Part shown: piece by piece, positions 16,039 to 23,885 of the stretch
How positions within the stretch are numbered: the first letter of the stretch is position 1
How the letters are laid out: the number at the start of each line of letters is the position of its first letter
Source of the DNA: Enterococcus pseudoavium NBRC 100491
Lineage (GTDB): Bacteria > Bacillota > Bacilli > Lactobacillales > Enterococcaceae
Assembly: GCF_001544295.1 (NCBI RefSeq)
Contig: NZ_BCQF01000007.1
Location: 1-64,000, forward strand
Direction: 5' to 3'
Length of the DNA: 64,000 bases
Translations under genes and position numbers: made by a program
The notes under the pieces: model-generated
Seen by the model: only the letters and a program-made list of their open reading frames with translations
Database searches by the model: none
Told to the model about the DNA's origin: nothing

Positions 16039-16818
16039 GTGAAGAGACCGACGATATTTAACATTCAAAAATTTTCAACCCACGACGGACCAGGGATTCG
16101 CACGACGATTTTTTTCAAAGGTTGTCCGATTAGATGTGAATGGTGTCACAATCCGGAAAGTCAGAAATATCGACCGGAAATCATGCTGAATAAATACGGC
16201 AAAGAAGAAATGATCGGTAAAGAGTATTCGTTGTCTGAGTTAGTCAAAAAAATTCAGGCAGATCAGATTTTTTATGATCAGTCGGGGGGCGGAGTAACTT
16301 TTTCTGGCGGTGAAGTAATGGCGCAAGAAATGGATTACGTGGTAGCATTGGCCAAAGAATGCCAACGTTTAGGAATCTCAGTTGCGATCGACACTTGCGG
16401 CGTGGCTCCCACTGAAAACTACCGGCGAATCTTGCCTTATGCAGATTTATTTTTATACGATTTAAAGTTCACTGATTCACAAAAACATCGTTTATATACC
16501 GGTGCCGGAAATCAATTGGTGTTGGAGAATCTACGCTTTTTAGCAAAAAATCAAGCAACGATCAATCTACGGTTGATTTTACTCGATGAGATCAACGCAG
16601 AAAAAGTTGATGCCGAAGCGATCATTAATTGGCTAGCACAAGAGGAAATTCATGTAAGTGAAATTTCTTTGTTGCCGTATCATGATTTCGGCCGTGACAA
16701 GTATGAGCGACTGAAACGCGTTTGTACTCAAAATTTTAAAAAACCGGCTGAGGAAAAGGTCGCCTTGGTGCAAAAAACCTATCAGGCGGCAGGCTATCAA
16801 GTGACGATTGGCGGCTAA
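16039..16818 (+). CDS. Glycyl radical enzyme activase (radical SAM), HypE-like
   Basis: The 259-residue protein has the radical SAM motif FFKGCPIRCEWCHNPE (Cys29, Cys33, Cys36) and the SAM-binding GGE at 90-92 (GVTFSGGE). It would abstract a hydrogen from Gly775 of the enzyme encoded 30 bp downstream. Many activases of dehydratase-type glycyl radical enzymes carry a ferredoxin-like insert with extra Cys clusters just after the radical SAM motif. Here that stretch (residues 40-75) has no Cys, as in pyruvate formate-lyase activase. I chose GTG 16039 after GGGAGGGGAG; upstream GTG 16021 and ATG 16024 are in frame. Confidence 0.85.
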   Translation: MKRPTIFNIQKFSTHDGPGIRTTIFFKGCPIRCEWCHNPESQKYRPEIMLNKYGKEEMIGKEYSLSELVKKIQADQIFYDQSGGGVTFSGGEVMAQEMDYVVALAKECQRLGISVAIDTCGVAPTENYRRILPYADLFLYDLKFTDSQKHRLYTGAGNQLVLENLRFLAKNQATINLRLILLDEINAEKVDAEAIINWLAQEEIHVSEISLLPYHDFGRDKYERLKRVCTQNFKKPAEEKVALVQKTYQAAGYQVTIGG

Positions 16819-16848
16819 GGGACAAAAATAGAAATAGGAGGAAAGAAA

Positions 16849-19251
16849 ATGGCGGAATTAACACTGGAACCAACCCGTAGAGGGAGCACCGAGCGCATCA
16901 AGCGGTTACGGGAGATCAGCGACAAGGAATGTACACCGAGTATCTCGATGGAGCGAGCAGTCTTGCTGACGGAAGCTTATCAGAAATGGGAAGGCAAAGT
17001 TTCTGCTCCAGTTTTGCGGGGGCAAGCTTTTAAGTACATCATGTCTAAGCGAACCAATTACATCGAAAAAGGTTCGTTGATTTTAGGCGAGAAGGGTGAG
17101 CGACCATGGGCTGCGCCAACTTTTCCGGAATTGTGCTGTCATACCTTGGAAGATTTTGACAACATGCACAACCGAGAAAAAGTCTTTTTCCGAGTTAGTG
17201 AAGCAGACCGTAAGCTCCAAGAAGAGGTGATCATTCCTTATTGGCATGATCGTGCGATGATGACGCGGATGAATCGTTTATTGCCAGAAGAGTGGCATTT
17301 ATTGTTTGATGCCGGCTTATATACCGAGTTTTTGATGCAACGGGGACCGGGGCATACCGTCGCGGACGGAAAAATGTATCAAAAAGGCTTCGCTGATTTC
17401 AAAGCGGAAATCCAACAGGAAATCGATAACTTGGATTACAACAACGATATGGAAGCCTTGAACAAACGGGAAGAATTAGAGGGTATGAAGCTAGTTTGCG
17501 AAGGCATGATTATTTTTGGGAAACGTTATGCTCAGCAATGTCGTGATTTGGCCGCAAAAGAAACCGATCCAAAGTGGCAGCAGGAACTTTTGGAATTAGC
17601 CGAGATTTGCGATGTGGTGCCGGAACACGCGCCACAGACTTTCCGGCAAGCAATCCAAATGTATTGGTTCACTCATATCGGTGTGACGGTTGAAATGAAC
17701 AATTGGGATGCCTATTCGCCGGGAAAACTAGATCAGCATTTGGAACCTTTTTATGAAAAAGATCTGGCGGAAGGTCGCTTGACTCGCGAAGCCGCGCGGG
17801 AACTGTTAGAAAATCTGTGGATTCAATTTAATAATCAGCCAGCACCACCCAAAGTCGGGATTACTTTAAAAGAAAGTGGAACATATACGGATTTTTGTAA
17901 TTTGAATACCGGAGCGCTACGACCGGACGGGACTAGCGGGGTCAGTGATGTCAGCTATTTGATTTTAGAAGTCATGGATGAAATGAAATTGTTACAGCCT
18001 AGCTCCAACGTTCAAATTTCCCGCAAAACGCCAGAAAAATTCTTGCGAGAAGCCTTAAAAGTCTCACGCAAAGGTTGGGGACAGCCGGCGATGTATAATT
18101 CCGAGGCGATCTTGGCGGAACTAAGTTATCTTGGGAAATCGGTCGATGATGCCCGTGAAAGCGGCATTTGTTCCGGTTGTGTCGAAGTTGGGGTGGCAGG
18201 AAAAGAAGCCTATGTCTTAACTGGCTATTTGAATATTCCAAAAGTCTTTGAACTGGCAATGAATCGCGGGTATGATCATTACACTGATAAACAAGTCGGG
18301 ATTGATGTCGGTGATTTTACGAAGATGGAAACCTATGAGGAGGTTTTTGAAGCCTTCCATCAAGAATTGCAATACGTGGTGGACGTGAAGGTTGCCGGCA
18401 ATAATATGATCGAACGGATGTACATGGAATTCATGCCGGTACCATTGCTGTCGGTCATGTCCGATGATTGTATCAAGGTCGGTAAAGACTACAATGCCGG
18501 CGGGGCGCGTTATAATACGAGCTACATCCAATGTGTCGGGATCGCCACGATCACCGATTCGCTAGCTGCGATCAAACGCAATGTCTTTGAAGAAAAAACG
18601 TTGACGATGGCGGAATTACTAGCTGCCTGTGAAGCCGACTTCGCAGGTTATGACGAGGTTTATGATCTCGTCTACAATGAAACGCCTAAATACGGCAATG
18701 ATGATGAGTATGCGGATAGCTTATTGCGCGCGGTCGCAGCCTCACTGCAAGCAGTGATCGCGGGCCGTCCAACGCCTAAAGGCTCGAAAACAGTCGTGGA
18801 ATTTTTACCAACGACCTGTCACGTTTACTTTGGTCAAGTGATGGAGGCCTCACCAAACGGACGCCATAAAGGGATTCCGTTACCAGATGGAATCTCACCG
18901 GAAAAAGGGGCCGATCGCAATGGGCCGACAGCGGTGATCAAGTCTGCCTCAAAAATCGATCAAACGAAAACCGGCGGGGCCTTGCTAAATCAGAAATTCA
19001 CCCCAAGTGTTGTCGCTGGGGAAGCCGGGATCACCCATATGGCCGCCTTGGTTCGCAGTTACTTTGCTTTGGATGGTCATCATATTCAGTTTAACGTGAT
19101 CGATCGAGAAACCTTAGTGAAGGCTCAGCAAAATCCGCAAGACTACGAAAACTTAATCGTGCGGGTAGCCGGTTACAGTGATTACTTCAATAATTTGGAA
19201 AAAGCCTTACAAGATGAGATTATTTCTCGAACGGAGCAAGCTTTCGGTTAA
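16849..19251 (+). CDS. hypD: Glycyl radical enzyme, probable trans-4-hydroxy-L-proline dehydratase
   Basis: The 800-residue protein is a PFL-family glycyl radical enzyme. The active-site loop SGCVEVG has Cys444 and Glu446, and the C-terminal radical site VRVAGYSDYF has Gly775. Remembered HypD features are conserved: GPGHTV (His169), KESGTYTDF (Ser343, Asp348, Phe349), QPSSNVQIS, KEAYVLTGYLNIPK and the C-terminal GGALLNQKF and DGHHIQFNV. HypD turns hydroxyproline into pyrroline-5-carboxylate, which ProC reduces to proline. No proC is adjacent. It is strictly anaerobic; oxygen cleaves the radical glycine. The alternative is a closely related dehydratase acting on another substrate. Confidence 0.8.
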   Translation: MAELTLEPTRRGSTERIKRLREISDKECTPSISMERAVLLTEAYQKWEGKVSAPVLRGQAFKYIMSKRTNYIEKGSLILGEKGERPWAAPTFPELCCHTLEDFDNMHNREKVFFRVSEADRKLQEEVIIPYWHDRAMMTRMNRLLPEEWHLLFDAGLYTEFLMQRGPGHTVADGKMYQKGFADFKAEIQQEIDNLDYNNDMEALNKREELEGMKLVCEGMIIFGKRYAQQCRDLAAKETDPKWQQELLELAEICDVVPEHAPQTFRQAIQMYWFTHIGVTVEMNNWDAYSPGKLDQHLEPFYEKDLAEGRLTREAARELLENLWIQFNNQPAPPKVGITLKESGTYTDFCNLNTGALRPDGTSGVSDVSYLILEVMDEMKLLQPSSNVQISRKTPEKFLREALKVSRKGWGQPAMYNSEAILAELSYLGKSVDDARESGICSGCVEVGVAGKEAYVLTGYLNIPKVFELAMNRGYDHYTDKQVGIDVGDFTKMETYEEVFEAFHQELQYVVDVKVAGNNMIERMYMEFMPVPLLSVMSDDCIKVGKDYNAGGARYNTSYIQCVGIATITDSLAAIKRNVFEEKTLTMAELLAACEADFAGYDEVYDLVYNETPKYGNDDEYADSLLRAVAASLQAVIAGRPTPKGSKTVVEFLPTTCHVYFGQVMEASPNGRHKGIPLPDGISPEKGADRNGPTAVIKSASKIDQTKTGGALLNQKFTPSVVAGEAGITHMAALVRSYFALDGHHIQFNVIDRETLVKAQQNPQDYENLIVRVAGYSDYFNNLEKALQDEIISRTEQAFG

Positions 19252-19261
19252 AACCAGTAAA

Positions 19262-19297
19262 AAACGACCGCGCGATTATCGCTAGGTCGTTTTTTTG
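19262..19297. terminator. Terminator between hypD-like and lsa-like genes
   Basis: AAACGACC pairs with GGTCGTTT around a GC-containing loop, followed by seven T. The convergent arrangement means it may serve both genes. Confidence 0.65.
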
Positions 19298-19298
19298 T

Positions 19299-20795
19299 TC
19301 AGCTTTTTTTTAAAGCAATCTGGTGCGCATGAATATTTTCTAAAAAAGTTTGGTCGTGTTCGACGATCAGCATGGTCGGTTTTATTTGCAGGAGTAAATC
19401 TTCTAGCTGCTTTTGGTTGAAAACGTCTAGATAATTCAAGGGTTCATCCCAAATATACAACTCCGCTTCTTGAGCTAAAGATTTAGCTAATTCCACCTTT
19501 TTTCGCTGGCCCATGCTCATTTCTTCAATGTTATTTTGAAAAACATTTCGTTCCATCCCGAGTTTTCGCAGATTGTTTAAAAAAGCGGAATAATCTAGCT
19601 GGTTGGCTTCGGCAAAAGCTTGCAGACTGCCGCGGTTATTTTCATAGTTTTGGCGAACGTAACTGACTTTGGTGTTGGGACGCAATAGTTCTCCGCTGGC
19701 TTCGCCTGTAAAACTGCCCAGCAAGTAATGGAGCACACTGGATTTTCCGATGCCGTTAGCGCCAGTCAAAGCCGTGATTTCACCGCGCTTCAGCTCAAAG
19801 GAGAGGGGCGCAAAAAGCGGGGCGTGCCCTTCATAGTGGAGCATCAAATCCGTGATTTTTAAGAGCTGAGCATGGCGGCTCGCCTGATAATTCATCGTTA
19901 AATGATCAACGTCTTCCAAATCTTTTAACAGTCCTTCTTTAGCTTCGATCTGTTCGTACATCCGGTTTTCGATATTTTTTGAACGCTTCATAGTCCGGGC
20001 CGCTCGAGCACCGATGAAACCGGTATCGAAAATGCCCCCGCTGCCTTTTTCAGAAGGCTTGCCGTATTTATCGGTCTCTCGTGAACGCGACCATTCGGCT
20101 TTTTCGGCGGCCGTTTTTTTCAGCCGACCGATTTCTTTTTTGATCTTTTGGTTTTGGGCTAATTCAAACTCATCCCGCAATTTTTTCTGTTCCTCATAGG
20201 TCGCAAAATTACCTTGATATAAGACTAGCTGGCTTTTTTCAATCGCCAAAGTATGATCGGTGACTTGGTTCAAAAATTGCCGGTCGTGACTGACGACGAT
20301 AAAGCCGTTTTTGTGCTGAAGATACTCAGCAACATGCTGCCGGCCGGGCTGGTCTAAGTGATTGGTCGGTTCATCGATCAAAGGATAAAAATCTTCTTGG
20401 GTAAACAGCAGCGCCAATAAAACTTTGGTCTGTTCACCGCCAGAGAGTGTTTGATACGGTTGCCAGAGGAGCTGAGGATCTAATTGAATCAAGTTCATTT
20501 CCCGTTCCAGTTCCCAAAGTTCAAAATCCGCCACTTCCAGCAGGGCATAATAAGTCAATTGCGCCTCATCAGTGACGGCGGCTGGAAAATAAACCGGCCG
20601 CATGGGAAATTGAATGGTTCCTTGGTAACGATAATTCCCCAACAGCAGCTGTAATAAAGTCGTTTTGCCGCGTCCGTTACGCCCAACGAGGCCCAGTTTC
20701 CAACTGCTGTCGATGGTTAAATTTGCATCTTCAAATAGTAAATCGACTTGTTTATCGAAGCCGAAAGTTAAATGTGTCAGTTTAATGGTAGACAT
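19299..20795 (-). CDS. lsa: Lsa-type ABC-F ribosome protection protein
   Basis: The 498 residues equal the length of Lsa(A). Two ABC domains are visible. The first has GRNGRGKTTLL, SGGEQTKVLL and LIDEPTNHLD; the second has GANGIGKSS, MSMGQRKKVELAKSL and WDEPLNYLD. A charged inter-domain linker lies at about 200-300, and there is no membrane segment. ABC-F proteins of this group release lincosamides, streptogramin A and pleuromutilins from the ribosome; in E. faecalis this is an intrinsic trait. I chose the start MSTIKLTHLTFGF, with AGGGGGA 9 nt upstream; a longer frame exists without an SD. Resistance itself is not shown by sequence. Confidence 0.9.
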   Translation of the reverse strand: MSTIKLTHLTFGFDKQVDLLFEDANLTIDSSWKLGLVGRNGRGKTTLLQLLLGNYRYQGTIQFPMRPVYFPAAVTDEAQLTYYALLEVADFELWELEREMNLIQLDPQLLWQPYQTLSGGEQTKVLLALLFTQEDFYPLIDEPTNHLDQPGRQHVAEYLQHKNGFIVVSHDRQFLNQVTDHTLAIEKSQLVLYQGNFATYEEQKKLRDEFELAQNQKIKKEIGRLKKTAAEKAEWSRSRETDKYGKPSEKGSGGIFDTGFIGARAARTMKRSKNIENRMYEQIEAKEGLLKDLEDVDHLTMNYQASRHAQLLKITDLMLHYEGHAPLFAPLSFELKRGEITALTGANGIGKSSVLHYLLGSFTGEASGELLRPNTKVSYVRQNYENNRGSLQAFAEANQLDYSAFLNNLRKLGMERNVFQNNIEEMSMGQRKKVELAKSLAQEAELYIWDEPLNYLDVFNQKQLEDLLLQIKPTMLIVEHDQTFLENIHAHQIALKKS

Positions 20796-20803
20796 AAAAA
20801 AAT

Positions 20804-20869
20804 TCCCCCTTTTCGTTTCCCGCTGGAAACAAAAAATCCTTCCCAATTTTCAGGAAAGGAGTAGGGGGA
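20804..20869 (-). promoter_or_regulatory. Attenuator and SD-sequestering leader of the lsa-like gene
   Basis: On the minus strand a hairpin (20838-20861; CTCCTTTCC with GGGAAGGAT, one wobble) followed by six T (20831-20836) forms an intrinsic terminator about 40 nt before the coding start. TCCCCCT (20869-20863) is fully complementary to the SD AGGGGGA (20810-20804) and overlaps the base of the terminator region, so alternative folding is possible. This is the pattern of antibiotic-induced attenuation known for ABC-F genes. Confidence 0.6.
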
Positions 20870-21299
20870 GGTCTTTGTCGAACTAGCCATAAAATTGACA
20901 GCTAGACTAGAAAAACAACAAAAAGAGACCATCCTTTGAAATCCTAAGCCAATCCTGAAAATCTGCCCACTGATCCCTTGACATCGGTCAAGATAATATC
21001 AGTTTGCAACTTCCAACATTCGCTTAGTTTTTCAATGGCATGATCCCTCGTTTCTGTTTTTGATACATTTATTAAAACAGAATCTGCGAATTTTGTCAAA
21101 AAAAAATACGGACGCAGCCGCTTCCCCAAACATGCTACGCCCTGGAGTGATCCTCGATAAACGAGGCGAAGAAAGATTTCTTCTACTACTATATTAGCAT
21201 ATTTTGCTAAAAAAAATGCGTATAAACCCTTGAGAAAGTTCAGACTAGAGGCCCTCTCATGATTTTTGGTACAATGAAAACAGAAATGGAGGTGGAGGG
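20870..21299. other. Long 5' leader of lsa-like gene and intergenic region
   Basis: About 430 bp without a convincing gene. On the minus strand an open frame starting ATGGTCTC (about 20930) runs through the attenuator and overlaps the lsa start, but its SD is too close to the ATG. A perfect palindrome TTAGCA-TATTT-TGCTAA lies at 21194-21210, next to a TATAGT-like -10 for the minus strand. It may be the operator or promoter of the leader transcript. Confidence 0.4.
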
Positions 21300-23048
21300 A
21301 TGAATCATGCAGGAATTTATCATCGTCCCGAAAGCGAATTTGCTTATCTTTATACGAAAGATGTGATGCGGATTCGCTTGCAAACGACTCGGGCTGAGAT
21401 TGAATCCGTCGGGTTGATCAGCGGAGATTTTTATACGTTTGCGAAAGAGAAATGGTACCAAGAACAACAACCGATGAAAAAAGCCTATACGACCGAGTTC
21501 CACGATTATTGGGAGATCGAAGTGACCGCTCCGCATCGGCGTTTGGCCTATGGGTTTTGTTTAACCGATCCGAAGGGCGAACAAGCTTTTTATAATGATC
21601 AAGGAGTTTTTGATTATACACTGGAACGGCTGAGTCAGGACAATCTTTATTTTCGGATGCCCTATTTTCAAGAAATCGATCGTTGCAAAGTACCTGATTG
21701 GGTCGCCGAAACGGTCTGGTATCAAATTTTTCCCGAACGTTTTTATAATGGTGATCCTACCAACGATCCCGCAGACGTTTTAGCGTGGGGCAGTCAAAAA
21801 CCTACAAGAGAGAACTTTTTTGGCGGTGATTTGCAGGGGATTATTGATAAATTGGACTATTTAGCAGATTTAGGCGTGAACGGCTTGTATTTATGTCCGA
21901 TTTTTACTTCACCGTCGAACCATAAATACGACACGATTGATTATTATGAGATTGATGCCCATTTTGGTGATAAACAAATTTTCCGTGAATTGGTAGAAAA
22001 GGCTCATCAGCGGGGCATGCGGATCATGTTGGATGCGGTCTTCAATCGTCTCGGAGCCAGCTCCCCTCAGTGGCAGGATGTGCTTTTGCAGGGAGAAGCA
22101 TCACAATATGCCGATTGGTTCCATATTGATTCTTTTCCGCCGCGCTATACAGCGATTCCCGGTTCGGAAAATGCGAAAGATCTGACCTATGATACCTTTA
22201 ACTTCAATCCAAATATGTCTAAGCTCAATACGGCGAACCCCGAGGTACAGGCGTATCTGTTAGCTATTGCGACCTATTGGATTCGTGAGTTTGATATCGA
22301 TGGCTGGCGGCTGGATGTTGCCAATGAGGTCGATCATCATTTTTGGAAAAAATTTCATACGGCGGTTTTGCAAGAAAAAGCCGATTTGTATATTTTAGGG
22401 GAGATCTGGCATTCTGCCCAACGCTGGTTGGAAGGCGACGAGTTCCATGGGGTGATGAATTACGCCTTTACAGACAGTATCAAGGACTTTTTCATCGAAC
22501 AGTCGATCTCGATTTCACAAATGATCGCTAAAATGAATCGCCAGCAATTGCTTTATCGGGATCAAATCAATGAAGTCAGTTTTAATTTGCTAGATTCCCA
22601 TGATACACCGCGGATTTTGACTTTATGTCAAGGAAATCGTGACTTGGCAAAAGCCGTCTTGACCTTTATGTTCATCCAAAAAGGGACTCCTTGTATTTAT
22701 TATGGCACCGAAGTAGCGATGGAAGGCGAGATGGATCCGGATTGTCGGCGCTGTATGATCTGGGACGAGCAAGATGAGGAATTCAAAACGTTTGTCAAAG
22801 CCTTGATCGCCCTTAGAAAGCAGTTTTCTGATGTCTTCAGTTATGGGACATTGATTTGGGAATACGATGATCAGCAGAAAATCTTCTCTCTGACTCGTAG
22901 CTATCGCGGGAAAACGCTTATCGCGACTTTTAACGAAGGTCAACCGACTCGCGTTGAAAAAAGCGGCTGTCGTTTATTTGGTCAAAATATTTATGAAGAT
23001 ACTGATTACCAGCTCTTGTCGCATGGTTTTGTGATCGAAGAAAGCTAG
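21300..23048 (+). CDS. GH13 alpha-glycosidase (neopullulanase / maltogenic amylase type)
   Basis: The 582-residue intracellular enzyme has an N-terminal beta domain (about 1-130), a GH13 barrel (about 135-500) and a C-terminal beta domain. Catalytic residues are Asp339 in DIDGWRLDVANEVD, Glu368 in ILGEIWH and Asp435 in LLDSHDTPR. It would hydrolyse cyclodextrins, pullulan or maltodextrins taken up by the cell. Conserved region I reads DAVFNR (245-250); the family usually has DAVFNH, so the conserved His is Arg here. GGAGGTGGAGGG precedes the ATG. It stands alone, not in a maltose operon. Confidence 0.9.
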   Translation: MNHAGIYHRPESEFAYLYTKDVMRIRLQTTRAEIESVGLISGDFYTFAKEKWYQEQQPMKKAYTTEFHDYWEIEVTAPHRRLAYGFCLTDPKGEQAFYNDQGVFDYTLERLSQDNLYFRMPYFQEIDRCKVPDWVAETVWYQIFPERFYNGDPTNDPADVLAWGSQKPTRENFFGGDLQGIIDKLDYLADLGVNGLYLCPIFTSPSNHKYDTIDYYEIDAHFGDKQIFRELVEKAHQRGMRIMLDAVFNRLGASSPQWQDVLLQGEASQYADWFHIDSFPPRYTAIPGSENAKDLTYDTFNFNPNMSKLNTANPEVQAYLLAIATYWIREFDIDGWRLDVANEVDHHFWKKFHTAVLQEKADLYILGEIWHSAQRWLEGDEFHGVMNYAFTDSIKDFFIEQSISISQMIAKMNRQQLLYRDQINEVSFNLLDSHDTPRILTLCQGNRDLAKAVLTFMFIQKGTPCIYYGTEVAMEGEMDPDCRRCMIWDEQDEEFKTFVKALIALRKQFSDVFSYGTLIWEYDDQQKIFSLTRSYRGKTLIATFNEGQPTRVEKSGCRLFGQNIYEDTDYQLLSHGFVIEES

Positions 23049-23082
23049 TCTCAACTTTGCCTTAAATTTATTTCATTTTGCT

Positions 23083-23119
23083 TAAGCGTTCACCGAGTCT
23101 GCGCGGTCGAACGCTTTTA
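23083..23119 (+). terminator. Terminator after the GH13 gene
   Basis: AAGCGTTCACCG pairs with CGGTCGAACGCTT (one bulge). The T run is short, so it may be weak. Confidence 0.5.
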
Positions 23120-23167
23120 GCGTGGCAGATGTGATATAGTAAAAGGCAGTACAAACGGTGGAGGAAT

Positions 23168-23680
23168 ATGATGAACAACAATGATCGATTATTACGGCTA
23201 CGCTATGCCTTGGATATTAAAGATACGGATATTATCAAAGCTTTTGAATTAGGTGGCCAAACCATCTCAAGCAAAGAAGAAAAGGCTTTGCTGACAAAAA
23301 GCGGCCGGCAAAAAGTCGCAGGGAACGATTTTGAAGAAAATATTTACGATAAAATGTTGGACAATCAAGCATTTGATGCCTTTTTGAACGGTTTTATCCT
23401 TTTGAAACGAGGCGCACCTAAAAATCAAGCGGGGCAGCCGACACCGGCACCAACTGGGGAGATCAAACATATCAATAATGTGCTATTGAAAAAAGTTAAG
23501 ATTGCACTGGCACTGACTAGTGAGGATCTGTTAGATATTTTAGCAGCCGCTGAAGTCTATCCATCAAAAAGTGAGCTTAGTGGGATCATGCGCAAAGAAG
23601 GGCACCGCAATTTTAAACCTTGTGGAGATAATTATACGCGGAATTTTTTAAAAGGTTTGGCGCTTTGTTATCGCGACTAA
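23168..23680 (+). CDS. DUF1456 (YehS-like) family protein
   Basis: The 170-residue protein contains two copies of the DUF1456 unit, as in E. coli YehS: RLRYALDIKDTDIIKAFELG near the start and KKVKIALALTSEDLLDILAA in the second half, each followed by an FLxGL-type motif (FLNGFILLKRG, FLKGLALCYRD). The function is unknown. Two tandem ATGs (23168 and 23171) follow GGAGGA. An extended -10 (TGATATAGT) lies about 35 bp upstream. Confidence 0.87.
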   Translation: MMNNNDRLLRLRYALDIKDTDIIKAFELGGQTISSKEEKALLTKSGRQKVAGNDFEENIYDKMLDNQAFDAFLNGFILLKRGAPKNQAGQPTPAPTGEIKHINNVLLKKVKIALALTSEDLLDILAAAEVYPSKSELSGIMRKEGHRNFKPCGDNYTRNFLKGLALCYRD

Positions 23681-23713
23681 GGCTGATTGTGGCTATCCCG
23701 TTTATTCGAAAAA

Positions 23714-23748
23714 GAAGGTGTGACAAGTATTTTGTCACACCTTTTTTT
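23714..23748 (+). terminator. Terminator after the DUF1456 gene
   Basis: AAGGTGTGACAA pairs with TTGTCACACCTT, followed by T. The preceding GTTTATTCGAAAAAG is shared with other terminators in the window. Confidence 0.85.
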
Positions 23749-23817
23749 TGCCTTAAATATAATTGAGTCGGGATTCATTCTCTTATATGTGGTTAATAAA
23801 AATAAATAAACATCTTA

Positions 23818-23846
23818 TTGACTTTATATAATCATCGTATTAAACT
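23818..23846 (+). promoter_or_regulatory. Promoter of pyruvate phosphate dikinase gene
   Basis: TTGACT (23818-23823), 17 bp, TAAACT (23841-23846), about 40 bp before the ATG. Confidence 0.55.
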
Positions 23847-23885
23847 GTAATCAAGTCAAATAAAACTATTTTAAAGGAGAATTCC

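Noticed and set aside
16849-19251. Pyruvate formate-lyase, choline trimethylamine-lyase (CutC) or glycerol dehydratase
   Set aside because: The active-site loop GCVEVG has a single Cys followed by Glu, not the CC pair of PFL. Surrounding motifs fit HypD, and no ethanolamine- or choline-type microcompartment genes are nearby.
20944-21129. 61-residue minus-strand frame in the lsa leader as a regulatory peptide
   Set aside because: No SD before its start, and it ends well upstream of the attenuator hairpin, so it cannot easily control it. The region is described as leader instead.
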